Origin: an uncultured Bacteroidales bacterium | GTDB taxonomy: Bacteria; Bacteroidota; Bacteroidia; Bacteroidales; UBA932 | NCBI GenBank assembly: GCA_947302175.1 | Contig: CAMYVB010000010.1 | Coordinates: 1-63,278, forward strand | Length of the DNA: 63,278 nucleotides | Direction of reading: 5' to 3' | Part shown: positions 8,573 through 18,387 of the stretch, one piece after another | Layout: each line of letters opens with the position of its first letter | Numbering within the stretch: the first letter of the stretch is position 1 | Made by a program: the position numbers and the translations under genes | Notes under the pieces: model-generated | What the model was told of the DNA's origin: nothing | Seen by the model: the letters and a program-made list of their open reading frames with translations, nothing else | Database searches by the model: none

Positions 8573-11332
8573 ATGGAAGAAGATGAGAAAATGACCGTGG
8601 AAGAGGTCGTAGAGGAAGAAGAGGAAGTATTGGAAGGAGAGTCTACAGGCAAGTACGACAAGCTTCTAAGGGATGATGCAGGGCGTTTCAAGCTCTCCGG
8701 CATGTTCAAGGACTGGTTCCTCGACTATGCCTCCTACGTCATCCTCTACAGGGCCGTTCCCCACATAGTGGACGGCCTGAAGCCCGTGCAGAGGCGCGTC
8801 CTCCACGCCATGTACAAGATGGACGACGGCAACTACACCAAGGTCGCGAACATAGTCGGCCAGGCCATGCAGTATCACCCTCACGGCGACGCCTCCATAC
8901 TCGGCGCCCTCGTGCAGCTGGGACAGAAAGGCTATGCCGTCGACTGCCAGGGAAACTGGGGTAACATACTCACCGGCGACAGCAATGCCGCCCCCAGGTA
9001 CATCGAGGCCCGCCTGAGCAAGTTTGCCAAAGAAGTCATTTTCGACCCCAAGGTCACGCACACCATGACCTCCTACGACGGCCGCAACCAGGAGCCTGTC
9101 GAGCTCCCCGTCCGTTTCCCCCTGCTTCTTGCGCAGGGCACCGAGGGCATCGCGGTGGGTATGGCCTCCAAGATTCTTCCCCACAACTTCAATGAGCTCC
9201 TCGACGCCTCCGTAGATATACTGGAGGGCCGCGAAATCGATCTTTTTCCCGACTTTCCGACGGGAGGCTCCATAGATTGTTCGCGCTACCAGAAGGGACG
9301 CCGCGGCGGAGTGGTCAAAGTGAGGGCAAAGATTGAAAAGAGGGACAAGAACACTGTCGCCATCACCGAAGTACCCTACGGCAAGACTTCTTCGATGATC
9401 ATCGACTCCATCCTCAAAGCCCGCGACAAAGGCAAGATAAAGATTAGGAAAATCGATGATATGACCACCTCCAAGGTTGAAATCATCATCCATCTTCCCA
9501 ACGACGTCTCGCCCGACAAGACCATCGACGCCCTCTATGCCTTCACGGAGTGCGAAATAAGCATTTCTCCCAACGCCTGCGTCATCAAGGACGGTAAGCC
9601 CCAGTTCATGGACGTGGAGGAAATCCTCCGCTACAACACTTTCCACACGATGGAAATCCTTGGCGAGCAGCTGCGCATACGTCTTTCTGAGCTCGAGTCC
9701 GACTGGCACTACAGTTCTCTGGAGCGCATCTTCTTCGAGAACAAGGTCTACAAACTCCTCGAAGGTGATCAGCGCGACTGGGACATGCAGCTTGCCGAGA
9801 TTTTCGAGCGCATGAAGGGCTTCCGGAGTCTCCTTCGCCGCGAAATCGTGATGGACGACATCCTCAAGCTCGTTGAAAAGCCGGTGCGCAAGATTTCCAA
9901 ATTCGACACCAAGGCCATGGACGAGAAGATACTCTCCCTGGAGGCGGAAATGGCCCAGATTCAGGACAAGCTTGCCCATCTGACCCGTTACACCGTGGAC
10001 TGGTTCAAAGCCCTGAAGAAAAAATACGGCAAGGATTTCCCCCGCCAGACGGAGATTACCTCCTTCGAGAGCATTGCGGTCACGAAGGTCGTATCCAACA
10101 ACGCCAAGCTCTATGCCAACATGGCCGAGGGTTTCGTCGGCATCAATCTCAAGCGCGAGGACGGCGTGGAGCTGATAGGCGAGTGCTCCGATATGTCGGA
10201 AATCATCGTAATCGACAAGGACGGCCACTACAAGATCACCAAGGTAGCGGACAAGGCCTTCTTCTGGAAGAACCTCCTCTATGCTGCCGTTTTCAACCGC
10301 GGCGACACCCGCACCACCTACAACGTCATCTATCGCGACGGCAACACATCCCTGACCTATGCCAAGCGCTTCAATATTACCTCCGTCACCCGTGACAAGG
10401 AGTACGACATAACGCAGGGCAAACCCGGCTCCAAGATTCTTTGGTTCACCGCCAATCACAACGGCGAAGCCGAGTCCGTAAAGCTTTTCTTCCGTCCCCG
10501 TCCCAAGCTCAAGAAGATGACGGGCGAGTACGACTTCTCGACTCTTGCCATCAAGGGCCGCACTTCGAGGGGCAACGTCGTCGCCAAGACGCCCATCGCC
10601 CGCATACAGCTCAAGAGCAAGGGCGTTTCCACCATTTCCGGCAAGGATATATGGTACGACGAAGACATCCAGAAGCTTAACGACGAAGGTCGCGGCATGT
10701 ATCTCGGCGCCTTCAATACCGACGACAAGGTGCTCGCCATATTCAAGAACGGCACCTATTATACCACCTCCTTCGACCTGTCAAACCGCTATCAGGGCGA
10801 GATACTGCGCATAGAAAAGTTCGACCCCGGCAAGACCTTCACGGCCCTGTACTACGATGCAGACCCCAAGGTCAAATCCTTCTATGTCAAGCGCTTCTCC
10901 TTTGCTTTAAGCGACAATACGCCCGTTCTTTTCATCGCCCAGGGCCGCAACTCCTATCTTGTGGACCTGAGTGACGAGCGCCATCCCCGTTTCAGGGTGG
11001 TCTTCGGCGGACGCAACGAGGGACGCAATCCCGAGGACTACGAGGCCGAGGAATTCATCGCCAAGAAGGGCGTCGCAGCAAAGGGCAAGAGGGTCCATTC
11101 GCTCGAAGTCGGTTCCGTCAGTTTCATAGAGCCTCTGCCTCATCCGGAAGATGAAGTTCCCGAGGAGGAAGAAGCGGCGGCAGAGCCCGAAAATCTCGCA
11201 GACGAAATAGATTCTTCTGAGGAGATAATCGACATCGAGATCCCTGAGGGCAACATTCCAGACGAAAAATTCGCTTCACTGCAGGGCTCCGGCAACGAGG
11301 AGTTCGTAATTGAAGAACCCACGCTCTTTTGA
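8573..11332 (+). CDS. parC: DNA topoisomerase IV subunit A
   Basis: Breakage-reunion subunit of the type IIA topoisomerase that decatenates daughter chromosomes. 919 aa: a short acidic N-terminus (residues 4-22), the winged-helix/breakage core with HPHGDASI (about 102-109) and the catalytic Tyr in APRYIEARLS (Tyr143), a coiled-coil region near 450, and a C-terminal beta-pinwheel followed by an acidic tail. The GyrA box is not evident, supporting ParC rather than GyrA. The partner parE is 3 kb away on the opposite strand. Several in-frame ATGs near the start leave a few residues of uncertainty. Confidence 0.93.
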   Translation: MEEDEKMTVEEVVEEEEEVLEGESTGKYDKLLRDDAGRFKLSGMFKDWFLDYASYVILYRAVPHIVDGLKPVQRRVLHAMYKMDDGNYTKVANIVGQAMQYHPHGDASILGALVQLGQKGYAVDCQGNWGNILTGDSNAAPRYIEARLSKFAKEVIFDPKVTHTMTSYDGRNQEPVELPVRFPLLLAQGTEGIAVGMASKILPHNFNELLDASVDILEGREIDLFPDFPTGGSIDCSRYQKGRRGGVVKVRAKIEKRDKNTVAITEVPYGKTSSMIIDSILKARDKGKIKIRKIDDMTTSKVEIIIHLPNDVSPDKTIDALYAFTECEISISPNACVIKDGKPQFMDVEEILRYNTFHTMEILGEQLRIRLSELESDWHYSSLERIFFENKVYKLLEGDQRDWDMQLAEIFERMKGFRSLLRREIVMDDILKLVEKPVRKISKFDTKAMDEKILSLEAEMAQIQDKLAHLTRYTVDWFKALKKKYGKDFPRQTEITSFESIAVTKVVSNNAKLYANMAEGFVGINLKREDGVELIGECSDMSEIIVIDKDGHYKITKVADKAFFWKNLLYAAVFNRGDTRTTYNVIYRDGNTSLTYAKRFNITSVTRDKEYDITQGKPGSKILWFTANHNGEAESVKLFFRPRPKLKKMTGEYDFSTLAIKGRTSRGNVVAKTPIARIQLKSKGVSTISGKDIWYDEDIQKLNDEGRGMYLGAFNTDDKVLAIFKNGTYYTTSFDLSNRYQGEILRIEKFDPGKTFTALYYDADPKVKSFYVKRFSFALSDNTPVLFIAQGRNSYLVDLSDERHPRFRVVFGGRNEGRNPEDYEAEEFIAKKGVAAKGKRVHSLEVGSVSFIEPLPHPEDEVPEEEEAAAEPENLADEIDSSEEIIDIEIPEGNIPDEKFASLQGSGNEEFVIEEPTLF

Positions 11333-11364
11333 GTAGATAATTAATAACACACTGCTAAATAACC

Positions 11365-13962
11365 ATGAAGAAGACATTTGCCATTATCATTCTTGCCGCG
11401 GCCGTGCTCTCCGGATGCGGCGAAAACCATTTTATTTCCGACAGAAGTTTTCGTCGGACCGTACACGAAGATTTTGTCTCCCGCATGGATGAGATGAACT
11501 GGTCGAAAGTGCCTTTTGACAAGACCGGTGATGCAGTGTGCGGAGAAGCCATAAGCGTCGAAGAGAGGGAGGCCATGGAGTTCCTCTATGCCTACATGCC
11601 TCTCGCCGACATCGCAGATTATGAGCCTTCTTTCTACCTGGAAAACGTGAGGGCTTCATTCGCAGCCAGGCAGGAAATGGGTTGGAAAGTGCCTGAAAGG
11701 GAATTCCGCCATTTCGTGCTGCCCCTCAGGGTGAATAACGAAAGTCTTGACTCGGCGCGTGTGGTATTCTATCGCGAGCTCAAGCCCCGCATCGAGGACA
11801 TGAGTATGGCAGAAGCGATACTTGAAGTGAATCACTGGTGCCACGAGAAGGTGACTTATCAACCTTCTGACGGTCGCACTTCTTCTCCTCTCAATCTCGT
11901 AAAGAACGCTCTCGGGCGCTGCGGAGAAGAGTCGACCTTCTGTGTCGCAGCTCTGCGCTCCGTCGGCATCCCCGCCCGTCAGGTATATACTCCCCGCTGG
12001 GCCCATACCGACGACAATCATGCCTGGGTCGAGGCCTGGGCAGATGGCGAGTGGCATTTCATCGGAGCCTGTGAGCCCGAGCCTGTGCTTGACCTGGGCT
12101 GGTTCAACGCCCCTGCCTCCCGCGCCATGCTTACGCACACCAAGGTTTTCGGCAAATACGACGGTCCTGAGGAAGTCGTGATGCTGAGTCCCAACTATAC
12201 GGAAGTCAATCTCATCGACAACTATGCCAGTACCGCAAGGATAGACTTCAGGGTCCTTTGGTCTGAAGACGCTCCTGCTGAACTCGCAGGCAAGCCCGTC
12301 GAGGGCGCGAGGGTTGACTTCTGCATATACAACTACGCTGAATTCTATACAGCCGTTTCGAAGTACACCGATTCCAAGGGCCGCACCTTCTCGGGCGCCG
12401 GTCTTGGCGATATGCTCGTCTGGGCCTCTAAAGACGGCAATTTCGGTTACACGCGCGTCAGCTTCGGCAAGGACAAGACGGCGGATATCATCCTCAGTTA
12501 CGGTCCTGCAGTGAATGGCTCCTCTCCCGTAGGAGTCAGTGAATCATTCATGCTAGTTCCTCCGCCCGAGGATGTACATAACCCTGAGGTCACTCCCGAG
12601 CAGAGGGCGGAGAATGACAAGCGCTTTGCAGAGGAGGATGCCATACGTGGCGCTTATGAAGCCACTTTCCCCGATGGAGAAAAGGCGCGTGGCAACTGGA
12701 AGACCATTCAGGCTTTCCGCGAAAAACCTGACAAGGCCCAGGTCTGGCGTGTGCTGCAGTCTCTGAGCACCAAGGACTTCCACGATGTAACTCCCGAAAT
12801 ACTCGAGGATTACTATGCAGCATCTCCTTTCCTTGGCGCCAGGGTCGAGAACGAATTCCTAACTCCTTTCTACGGGGAATTCAAGGAGTTGTTCCCTTCC
12901 GCCTTCTCTTCTCCCGCCCGGATACTTCAGTGGGTGAAAGACAATATCACCGTGCTCAGGGATCCCAAGGCTTGGAACATTCCAATGTCGCCAAAGGGCG
13001 TTTTCGAGTGCGGAATGGCATATCCCCGCTCCCGCGACATCTTCTTTGTCTCCCTGTGCCGTGCATCCGGCTTTGAAGCCAGGAAGGACTTCGTCACCGG
13101 TAAAGTTCAGTACAAGCAGGACGGAGAGTGGCTCGATGTCGATTTCGACGGTGATGCCTCTGAAGCTAAAGTGTCCGCCAAGGGAACTCTCGCCCTGGCC
13201 TACACGGCTTCTGAAATAATTGCCAACCCTGAGTATTACAGGCATTTTACTATTTCCAAGATTGTCGACGGCAGGCCCCGTCTCATGGCTTTTGATGAGG
13301 GCGAAGTCGATATGGGCGGCGGTATGGACTGGGCCCACGCGTTCAGCAAGGGTGTAAAGCTCGACACCGGCACCTATATGCTTGTGTCCGGCAACCGTCT
13401 TGGCGACGGTTCCATACCCGTGTCCATGCGCTTTTTCAGCGTTGAAGAGGGTCTCACCACTTCCATCAATCTCGTGATTCCTCAGGTCGATGGTGCCGTT
13501 GCAGTCATTGGCTCTTTCGATACCGAGTCGAAATTCGCTCCTGAGCTTTCGGAGCAGACTCAGTCGATAGTTTCAGCAGCCGGTCGCGGCCACTATGCCC
13601 TTGCCGTCCTCGAGCCCGGCAAAGAGCCCACCAACCATGCCATGAGGGACATCGCTGCAGCAAAAGAGAAGCTGGAGGCCTGGGGACGCCCGTTCATCCT
13701 TCTTTGCAAGGACGAAGCGGCCTTGGAGCGCCTGAAGAAGGAAACTTCCGAGGGCCGCTACGGCACCCTCCCTTCGACAGTCGTTTTTGGCATCGACTCT
13801 GAAGGTATAGCCCAGGGTATCAGCACCGCCCTTTCAAAGAGCGGCAGGCTCCCTTTGGTAATAATTGGTGACACTTTCAACAACGTCTATTTCTGCTCTG
13901 AAGGCTACACCATAGGTCTCGGCGACCAAATCGCCACCATCGCCCTCCGCCTGGCAGAATAG
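11365..13962 (+). CDS. Transglutaminase-like lipoprotein
   Basis: 865 aa with a lipoprotein signal (hydrophobic stretch ending LSG-C, Cys19), so anchored in the envelope facing the periplasm. The transglutaminase-like core around residues 140-235 has the Cys-His-Asp triad: Cys in LGRCGEES (about 187), His in DNHAWVEAW (about 218), then an Asp/Glu region IGACEPEP. After it come beta-sandwich-like and unassigned domains; the C-terminal 150 residues resemble a thioredoxin-like fold but I see no CxxC. Proteins of this layout are common in Bacteroidetes; the substrate is unknown, with a protease-like or cell-wall role possible. 32 nt after parC and convergent with the LysR-like gene. Confidence 0.8.
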   Translation: MKKTFAIIILAAAVLSGCGENHFISDRSFRRTVHEDFVSRMDEMNWSKVPFDKTGDAVCGEAISVEEREAMEFLYAYMPLADIADYEPSFYLENVRASFAARQEMGWKVPEREFRHFVLPLRVNNESLDSARVVFYRELKPRIEDMSMAEAILEVNHWCHEKVTYQPSDGRTSSPLNLVKNALGRCGEESTFCVAALRSVGIPARQVYTPRWAHTDDNHAWVEAWADGEWHFIGACEPEPVLDLGWFNAPASRAMLTHTKVFGKYDGPEEVVMLSPNYTEVNLIDNYASTARIDFRVLWSEDAPAELAGKPVEGARVDFCIYNYAEFYTAVSKYTDSKGRTFSGAGLGDMLVWASKDGNFGYTRVSFGKDKTADIILSYGPAVNGSSPVGVSESFMLVPPPEDVHNPEVTPEQRAENDKRFAEEDAIRGAYEATFPDGEKARGNWKTIQAFREKPDKAQVWRVLQSLSTKDFHDVTPEILEDYYAASPFLGARVENEFLTPFYGEFKELFPSAFSSPARILQWVKDNITVLRDPKAWNIPMSPKGVFECGMAYPRSRDIFFVSLCRASGFEARKDFVTGKVQYKQDGEWLDVDFDGDASEAKVSAKGTLALAYTASEIIANPEYYRHFTISKIVDGRPRLMAFDEGEVDMGGGMDWAHAFSKGVKLDTGTYMLVSGNRLGDGSIPVSMRFFSVEEGLTTSINLVIPQVDGAVAVIGSFDTESKFAPELSEQTQSIVSAAGRGHYALAVLEPGKEPTNHAMRDIAAAKEKLEAWGRPFILLCKDEAALERLKKETSEGRYGTLPSTVVFGIDSEGIAQGISTALSKSGRLPLVIIGDTFNNVYFCSEGYTIGLGDQIATIALRLAE

Positions 13963-14012
13963 GGAATAAGACAGTGAAGGAAAGCTGCCGGCCGAAACGT
14001 AAATGTCAAATA

Positions 14013-14378
14013 TTAGAGGAGGTCTTCCAGGACCGGGAAGACGGGGGAATCTTTGAGGTGGGCGAGGGATTCTATGGCAGTAGAATAGCGGGGATAGTCG
14101 GAAAAGACGACGTTGAGCTTTTCGTAGTCTGAAATGATTCTCTTGGCAAAGAGACGGAAGGTCTCTCCCTCGGCAGTGGGAGAAACGCCGCTGCGGTCGC
14201 GCTCGAAAAGCCTGGCGCCAACCTTGTCCTCCAGGTCGCTTATACACTGGCTCACGGCTCCCTGGGTAATCCCCATCTTCCTTGCGGCGATGGTAAACGA
14301 CCTCTCCTCAAAGACCGCAATGAAAACCTTCAGGCGGCTGTCCTCGAGACGTTTGCCATTTGTATTCGACTCTGCCAT
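14013..14378 (-). CDS. Short LysR-type DNA-binding protein without effector domain
   Basis: 121 aa. Residues 14-75 form the LysR winged helix-turn-helix (RLKVFIAVFEERSFT, then GITQGAVSQCISDLE and ARLFERDRSGV). The chain then runs into the linker helix (LFAKRIISDYEKL) and stops after about 35 further residues, where a full LysR protein would have about 200 residues of periplasmic-binding-like effector domain. The stop codon is clean and no effector-domain remnant follows. It starts 9 nt after parE on the same strand, so is probably co-transcribed with it. Likely a ligand-independent regulator. Confidence 0.8.
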   Translation of the reverse strand: MAESNTNGKRLEDSRLKVFIAVFEERSFTIAARKMGITQGAVSQCISDLEDKVGARLFERDRSGVSPTAEGETFRLFAKRIISDYEKLNVVFSDYPRYSTAIESLAHLKDSPVFPVLEDLL

Positions 14379-14387
14379 ATACCGATG

Positions 14388-16298
14388 CTAGAAATCGATG
14401 TCTTCGAGCTCAGCCTCGCTGCGGAGGTTCTCGCGAATGAAATTCTGGCGGTCGGTGGTGTTGTCGCCCATATAGAACTCCATGATGCTGGCAATTGACT
14501 CTTCATCGGAAAGCTTCACGAGGTCGAGCCTCATGTTCTCGCCGATGAAATCCACGAACTCGTCGGAGGAGATTTCGCCCAGACCTTTGAATCGGGTGAT
14601 TTCCACGCCTGTCTTGAGTTCCTTTACAGCCTTCTCCTTTTCATCTATGGAATAGCAGTAGCGCGTGGTTTTGCGGTTGCGCACGCGGAACAGGGGAGTC
14701 TGAAGTATGTGGACGTGCCCGCGGCGAATAAGGTCGGGGTAATACTTCATGAAGAAGGTCAGGACGAGCATCCTGATGTGCATGCCGTCGTCATCGGCAT
14801 CGGTTGCGACGATGATGTTGTTGTAGCGCAGGTCCTTGAGGTCCTCTTCCACGCCCAGGGCGGAAATCAGAAGGTTCAGCTCTTCGTTCTCGGCGACTTT
14901 CTTGCGGCTCTCCTTGTAGCAGTTGATGGGCTTTCCCCTGAGGGAGAAGACGGCCTGGCTGTTGGCGTCGCGCACCTTGGTGATGGTTCCGCTTGCGGAG
15001 TCGCCCTCGGTGATGAAGATGGAGGATGCTTCGACGCTGTCCTGGTTCTTTTCCGTTACCTTGTCGTTGTAGTGGAAGCGGCAGTCGCGCAGTTTCTTGT
15101 TGTAGACGTTGGCCTTCTTGTTCTTTTCGCGCGTCTTTTTCTGTATGCCCTGGATTTCCTCGCGCTCTTTCTGGGAGTTTTTAATCTTTTCCTCGATTAC
15201 GGGGACTATATCCATGTGCATGCGGAGATAGTTGTCGAGATTCTTGGAAATGAAATCGTTGACGAAGGAGCGTATGGTAGGGCCAATGTCGGTCTTGATG
15301 GCGCCGTTCTCGTCCTTCTCCTGCTTTTCCCACATGTAGTTGGAGCCGAGCTTGGTCTTGGTCTGGCCTTCGAAGTTGGGCTCCTGGATCTGTATGCTGA
15401 TGGCGCCGACTATGCCCTGGCGGCAGTCAGCGGGCTCATAATTCTTTTTGAAGAACTCCTTGAGGGTCTTTGCCACCGCTTCGCGAAAAGCTGCGAGGTG
15501 GGTGCCTCCGTCGCGGGTGTTCTGGCCGTTGACGAAGGAGGAAATGTTCTCGCCGTAGGCGTTGCCGTGGGAGATGACTATCTCTATGTCTTCGCCTTCG
15601 AGATGTATGGGGGCGTAGAGAGGCTCTTCGGAGAGGTTCTCGTTCACGAGGTCGAGAAGGCCGTTTTCAGACTTATAGGATACTCCGTTCAGGACAAGGG
15701 TGAGGCCCTTCTTGAGGTAGGAGTAGTTTTTGACCATCGTCTCGACAAAGTCGGGATTGAAGCGGAACTCGGGGAACATCAGGACGTCGGGCTTGAAAAC
15801 AACCAGAAGCCCGTTTTTTTCCTTCGAAGGCTCTTTGCCGCTGCCTTTGAGCTCTCCGCGCTCGTACTTTGCCCAGGAGGATTCCCCGTCGCGGTAGGAG
15901 CATACGTAGAAGCTCTCGGAGAGGGCGTTGACGGCCTTTGTGCCCACGCCGTTAAGGCCCACAGACTTCTTGTAGCCCTTGGTGTCGAACTTGCCGCCGG
16001 TGTTGAGGATGGAGGTGGCGCGCACGACTGCGTCGAGCGGTATGCCGCGGCCGAAGTCGCGCACGGTCACGGTCCCGTCTTCGGCGATGGAGATCTGTAT
16101 CTGCTTGCCGAAGCCCATGGCGTACTCATCGACGGAGTTGTCGACTATCTCCTTCAGGAGCACGTATATGCCGTCTCCGGGATTGTTGCCGTTGCCAAGG
16201 CGCCCGATGTACATGCCGGGGCGCATCCTGATATGCTCAACGCCTTCGAGGGTGCGAATGTTGTCGTCGTTGTATTGGACAGTGGTGTTTTCTGCCAT
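14388..16298 (-). CDS. parE: DNA topoisomerase IV subunit B
   Basis: ATPase subunit partnering ParC. 636 aa: GHKL ATPase domain with EIVDNSVDEYAMG (about 46-58) and GVGTKAVNALS, transducer domain, then the Toprim motifs EGDSASG (about 429) and DADDDGMHIR (about 493), and the conserved FKGLGE near 570. The gyrase-B-specific insertion is absent, fitting ParE. A TATTTTTG box lies about 27 nt upstream. Upstream on the same strand is the heavy-metal exporter-like gene, separated by about 50 nt. Confidence 0.94.
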   Translation of the reverse strand: MAENTTVQYNDDNIRTLEGVEHIRMRPGMYIGRLGNGNNPGDGIYVLLKEIVDNSVDEYAMGFGKQIQISIAEDGTVTVRDFGRGIPLDAVVRATSILNTGGKFDTKGYKKSVGLNGVGTKAVNALSESFYVCSYRDGESSWAKYERGELKGSGKEPSKEKNGLLVVFKPDVLMFPEFRFNPDFVETMVKNYSYLKKGLTLVLNGVSYKSENGLLDLVNENLSEEPLYAPIHLEGEDIEIVISHGNAYGENISSFVNGQNTRDGGTHLAAFREAVAKTLKEFFKKNYEPADCRQGIVGAISIQIQEPNFEGQTKTKLGSNYMWEKQEKDENGAIKTDIGPTIRSFVNDFISKNLDNYLRMHMDIVPVIEEKIKNSQKEREEIQGIQKKTREKNKKANVYNKKLRDCRFHYNDKVTEKNQDSVEASSIFITEGDSASGTITKVRDANSQAVFSLRGKPINCYKESRKKVAENEELNLLISALGVEEDLKDLRYNNIIVATDADDDGMHIRMLVLTFFMKYYPDLIRRGHVHILQTPLFRVRNRKTTRYCYSIDEKEKAVKELKTGVEITRFKGLGEISSDEFVDFIGENMRLDLVKLSDEESIASIMEFYMGDNTTDRQNFIRENLRSEAELEDIDF

Positions 16299-16349
16299 GT
16301 GCCTGATAGTTTTCTTCAGAGCTACAAAAATAGCAAAAAAAGCGCAGAC

Positions 16350-17159
16350 TTACAATCCGAGAACGGTCATGGAAACGGATATGAGCAGCGCCAGCGCGGC
16401 CTTTATGGCCTTTCCGCGGAAAAACGCCGCGCGGTCGGCGGAGAGCAGAGGCAGCCCTGCGTGGCCTTCCTGCATGATGCAGCTGGCGATGAGCACGGGG
16501 AGCGGGAGCACGCCTTGAGCGTAGAGCGATACGAAGGCCATGTGCGGCCCCGACTGGGGAATCATGCCAACCACAATGGCGGCGATTATGCCAATCGCAG
16601 GGTGCGAGGCGATCCAGGCTGCGACGTCCCAGCGCCGGGACGCAAACCCGACGACGAGCATTATGAAGAAGGTCCATTCGAAAACCCTGAGCGCGTGCGG
16701 GAGCACGTGGAGCAGCCTTCCCCTCAGGTTTGAAGCGGTTTCGGGGAAAGTGTCGGAGCGGGCCGAGGCGATAAAATGCTTGCCGGTGGCATCGTAAATG
16801 AGGCCTACAACGATGCCGAGTAGCGCAAGGGCGGCGAAAATGACAAGCGCCTTTTTGGGAAAAAGCGCGAGCATGAGGAAAGCCTCGTCGCCCGTGGTGG
16901 AAATCATCATTGCGAGCAGTGCCCCGAACGAGAACATGCCTCGGGAGTAAAGCGAAACGCTGAAATATCCTCCTGCGCAACCGGGAACCGCGCCAAGAAG
17001 CGAAGACAGCGCGACAGAGCCCGAGCCTCCCTTCAGCGTGCGGGTGAGACGCCCCTTGAGGGCGTAATCGAGCGCTTCGGCGCACAGCATTAGCGCCGTC
17101 ACTATTAGCGTTATTACTCCCGCCTCCTTGAAAATAGAGAGCACATCAGTCCAATCCAT
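16350..17159 (-). CDS. Putative heavy-metal/manganese exporter (ArsP_2-like 10TM family)
   Basis: 269 aa, almost entirely hydrophobic. Two internally similar halves each carry a polar signature inside a helix: GAVPGCAGGY with the following STTGDEAF in the first, and IPQSGPHMAF with CIMQEGHAG in the second. These match my recollection of the family annotated as putative 10TM heavy-metal exporter or putative manganese transporter; the assignment is from family knowledge and not checked. The protein is a little short for the family. The start codon abuts the stop of the upstream DUF1573 gene, so the two are coupled. Confidence 0.65.
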   Translation of the reverse strand: MDWTDVLSIFKEAGVITLIVTALMLCAEALDYALKGRLTRTLKGGSGSVALSSLLGAVPGCAGGYFSVSLYSRGMFSFGALLAMMISTTGDEAFLMLALFPKKALVIFAALALLGIVVGLIYDATGKHFIASARSDTFPETASNLRGRLLHVLPHALRVFEWTFFIMLVVGFASRRWDVAAWIASHPAIGIIAAIVVGMIPQSGPHMAFVSLYAQGVLPLPVLIASCIMQEGHAGLPLLSADRAAFFRGKAIKAALALLISVSMTVLGL

Positions 17160-18269
17160 CTACTCTATGACTCCTGAAATGAAAAGGTTGACTATGGGGC
17201 GCAGCGGAGAATTGGTCACCAGGCTCACGATGACGAGGGTCTCGCCCTTGGGAAGGAGCGAAGTGTCCAGCGTGGCCTCAAAGACTGCGGTTTTGCCCGG
17301 CTCGATCTCGGGGAGAGGGGCGAATGTGGCGGCGGGATTGTCGCTGTCTGCCTTGTAGAATACCAGCTTCTGCTTGCCGGCGTTGCGGCCGTTGAATGTC
17401 ACTTTGATCTTTTCGCCCGCTTTTACGCGGCCGAATGCGAAGGTGCCGTTCTCGAAGATGGGATTAGGCCCCTGTGCCTTCTGCTCGCGGCTGAGGGCGC
17501 TGAAGTCATCCTTAATGACGACTTTTATGCCTATCACCTGCCCCGCGGCCCTGCCGTCCACGACGGGGCGTGCGCGGAAAATGCTGCTGCCCCAGCGGCT
17601 GCGGTCTGCCTTTATGCTGAAACTCAGGGTGGCGGTGCCTCCAGCGGGGATGGCTTCACTGCCGGCAGGGGCGGCGTCGGGTATGACCTTCAGGCTAAGG
17701 CCCGAATCCAAGTCTTTGAAAGAGAGTTTGATGGGGGATTTGCCGAGGTTGGCCACCTTGACTTCTCCGCTCTTAATCTGTCCCTGCGACATCGTGCCGC
17801 CCGTAATGAGCGTGTCTTTAAGACCCAGGCTGCCGGCGAGGTGGACGGGGTAGAGCTCGCTCAAGGGACGGGCCTTGTCGTGCGCAGTGCCTCGAAGGTG
17901 GAGAACTAAGGGCTGCTTTTCGCCGGAAAGATAGACTGAGAGGGTCTTGTCGAAGGGATAGGGCCCGGAGTCGTTCTTGAAGGTGGCCGAGACCGTGGCG
18001 ACTTCGCCGGGGGCGAGGGCTTCCTTGGTCCAGGAGGCCTCGGTGCATCCACAGGAGGAGATGACGTTGAGTATCGTTACGCTCTTGGATGAGACGTTCT
18101 TGAGATGGAAGGAGCAGCTGACGGGCCCCTGGCTCGTCATGATGTCACCGAAGTCATAGACCGTGCGGTCAGCTTCGACGGGGGATTTGGCTGAGGCAAC
18201 GGGGGCGAAAGCGGCCGTGACGATCAGCGCGAGGGAAAGAATACCCGATATTAGTCCTGTCCTTTTCAT
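17160..18269 (-). CDS. DUF1573 family exported protein
   Basis: 369 aa with a signal peptide (residues 1-27, cleavage near AFAPVASA). Residues about 35-130 form the DUF1573 Ig-like domain: DRTVYDFGDI, then FHLKNVSSKSV and the cysteine pair in SSCGCTEASW. Two more beta-sandwich repeats follow (FRARPVVDG and FNGRNAGKQKL regions). DUF1573 proteins are abundant in Bacteroidetes envelopes; their function is not established. Immediately upstream of, and abutting, the metal-exporter gene. Confidence 0.82.
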   Translation of the reverse strand: MKRTGLISGILSLALIVTAAFAPVASAKSPVEADRTVYDFGDIMTSQGPVSCSFHLKNVSSKSVTILNVISSCGCTEASWTKEALAPGEVATVSATFKNDSGPYPFDKTLSVYLSGEKQPLVLHLRGTAHDKARPLSELYPVHLAGSLGLKDTLITGGTMSQGQIKSGEVKVANLGKSPIKLSFKDLDSGLSLKVIPDAAPAGSEAIPAGGTATLSFSIKADRSRWGSSIFRARPVVDGRAAGQVIGIKVVIKDDFSALSREQKAQGPNPIFENGTFAFGRVKAGEKIKVTFNGRNAGKQKLVFYKADSDNPAATFAPLPEIEPGKTAVFEATLDTSLLPKGETLVIVSLVTNSPLRPIVNLFISGVIE

Positions 18270-18285
18270 ATACTTACAACAACTG

Positions 18286-18331
18286 CAAATTTACAAATTT
18301 TTGTTTTGTTCAGAACAGAATCTTATATTTG
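18286..18331. promoter_or_regulatory. Divergent promoters: DUF1573 gene (-) and ferredoxin (+)
   Basis: Plus strand: TTG at 18301-18303, 20 nt, TATATTTG at 18324-18331, a good match ahead of the ferredoxin. Minus strand: TAAATTTG at 18293-18286, 17 nt before the DUF1573 ATG, without a clear -33 element. The boxes overlap back to back, so the two transcripts may compete. Confidence 0.65.
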
Positions 18332-18387
18332 CACTCCGGCGCGAGTCGCCGAATTAAAAGCACACTAATTTTAATTTCATACACATT

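Noticed and set aside
15941..15960. TTTGTGCCC in parE as another arm of element A
   Set aside because: No partner arm at the fixed 30-bp distance; the bases encode conserved parE residues.
14709..16733. 674-codon open frame on the plus strand opposite parE
   Set aside because: Shadow of parE caused by GC-rich codon bias; composition is Val/Gly/Leu-rich without any family resemblance. Similar long antisense frames over dxs, parC and htpG were rejected for the same reason.
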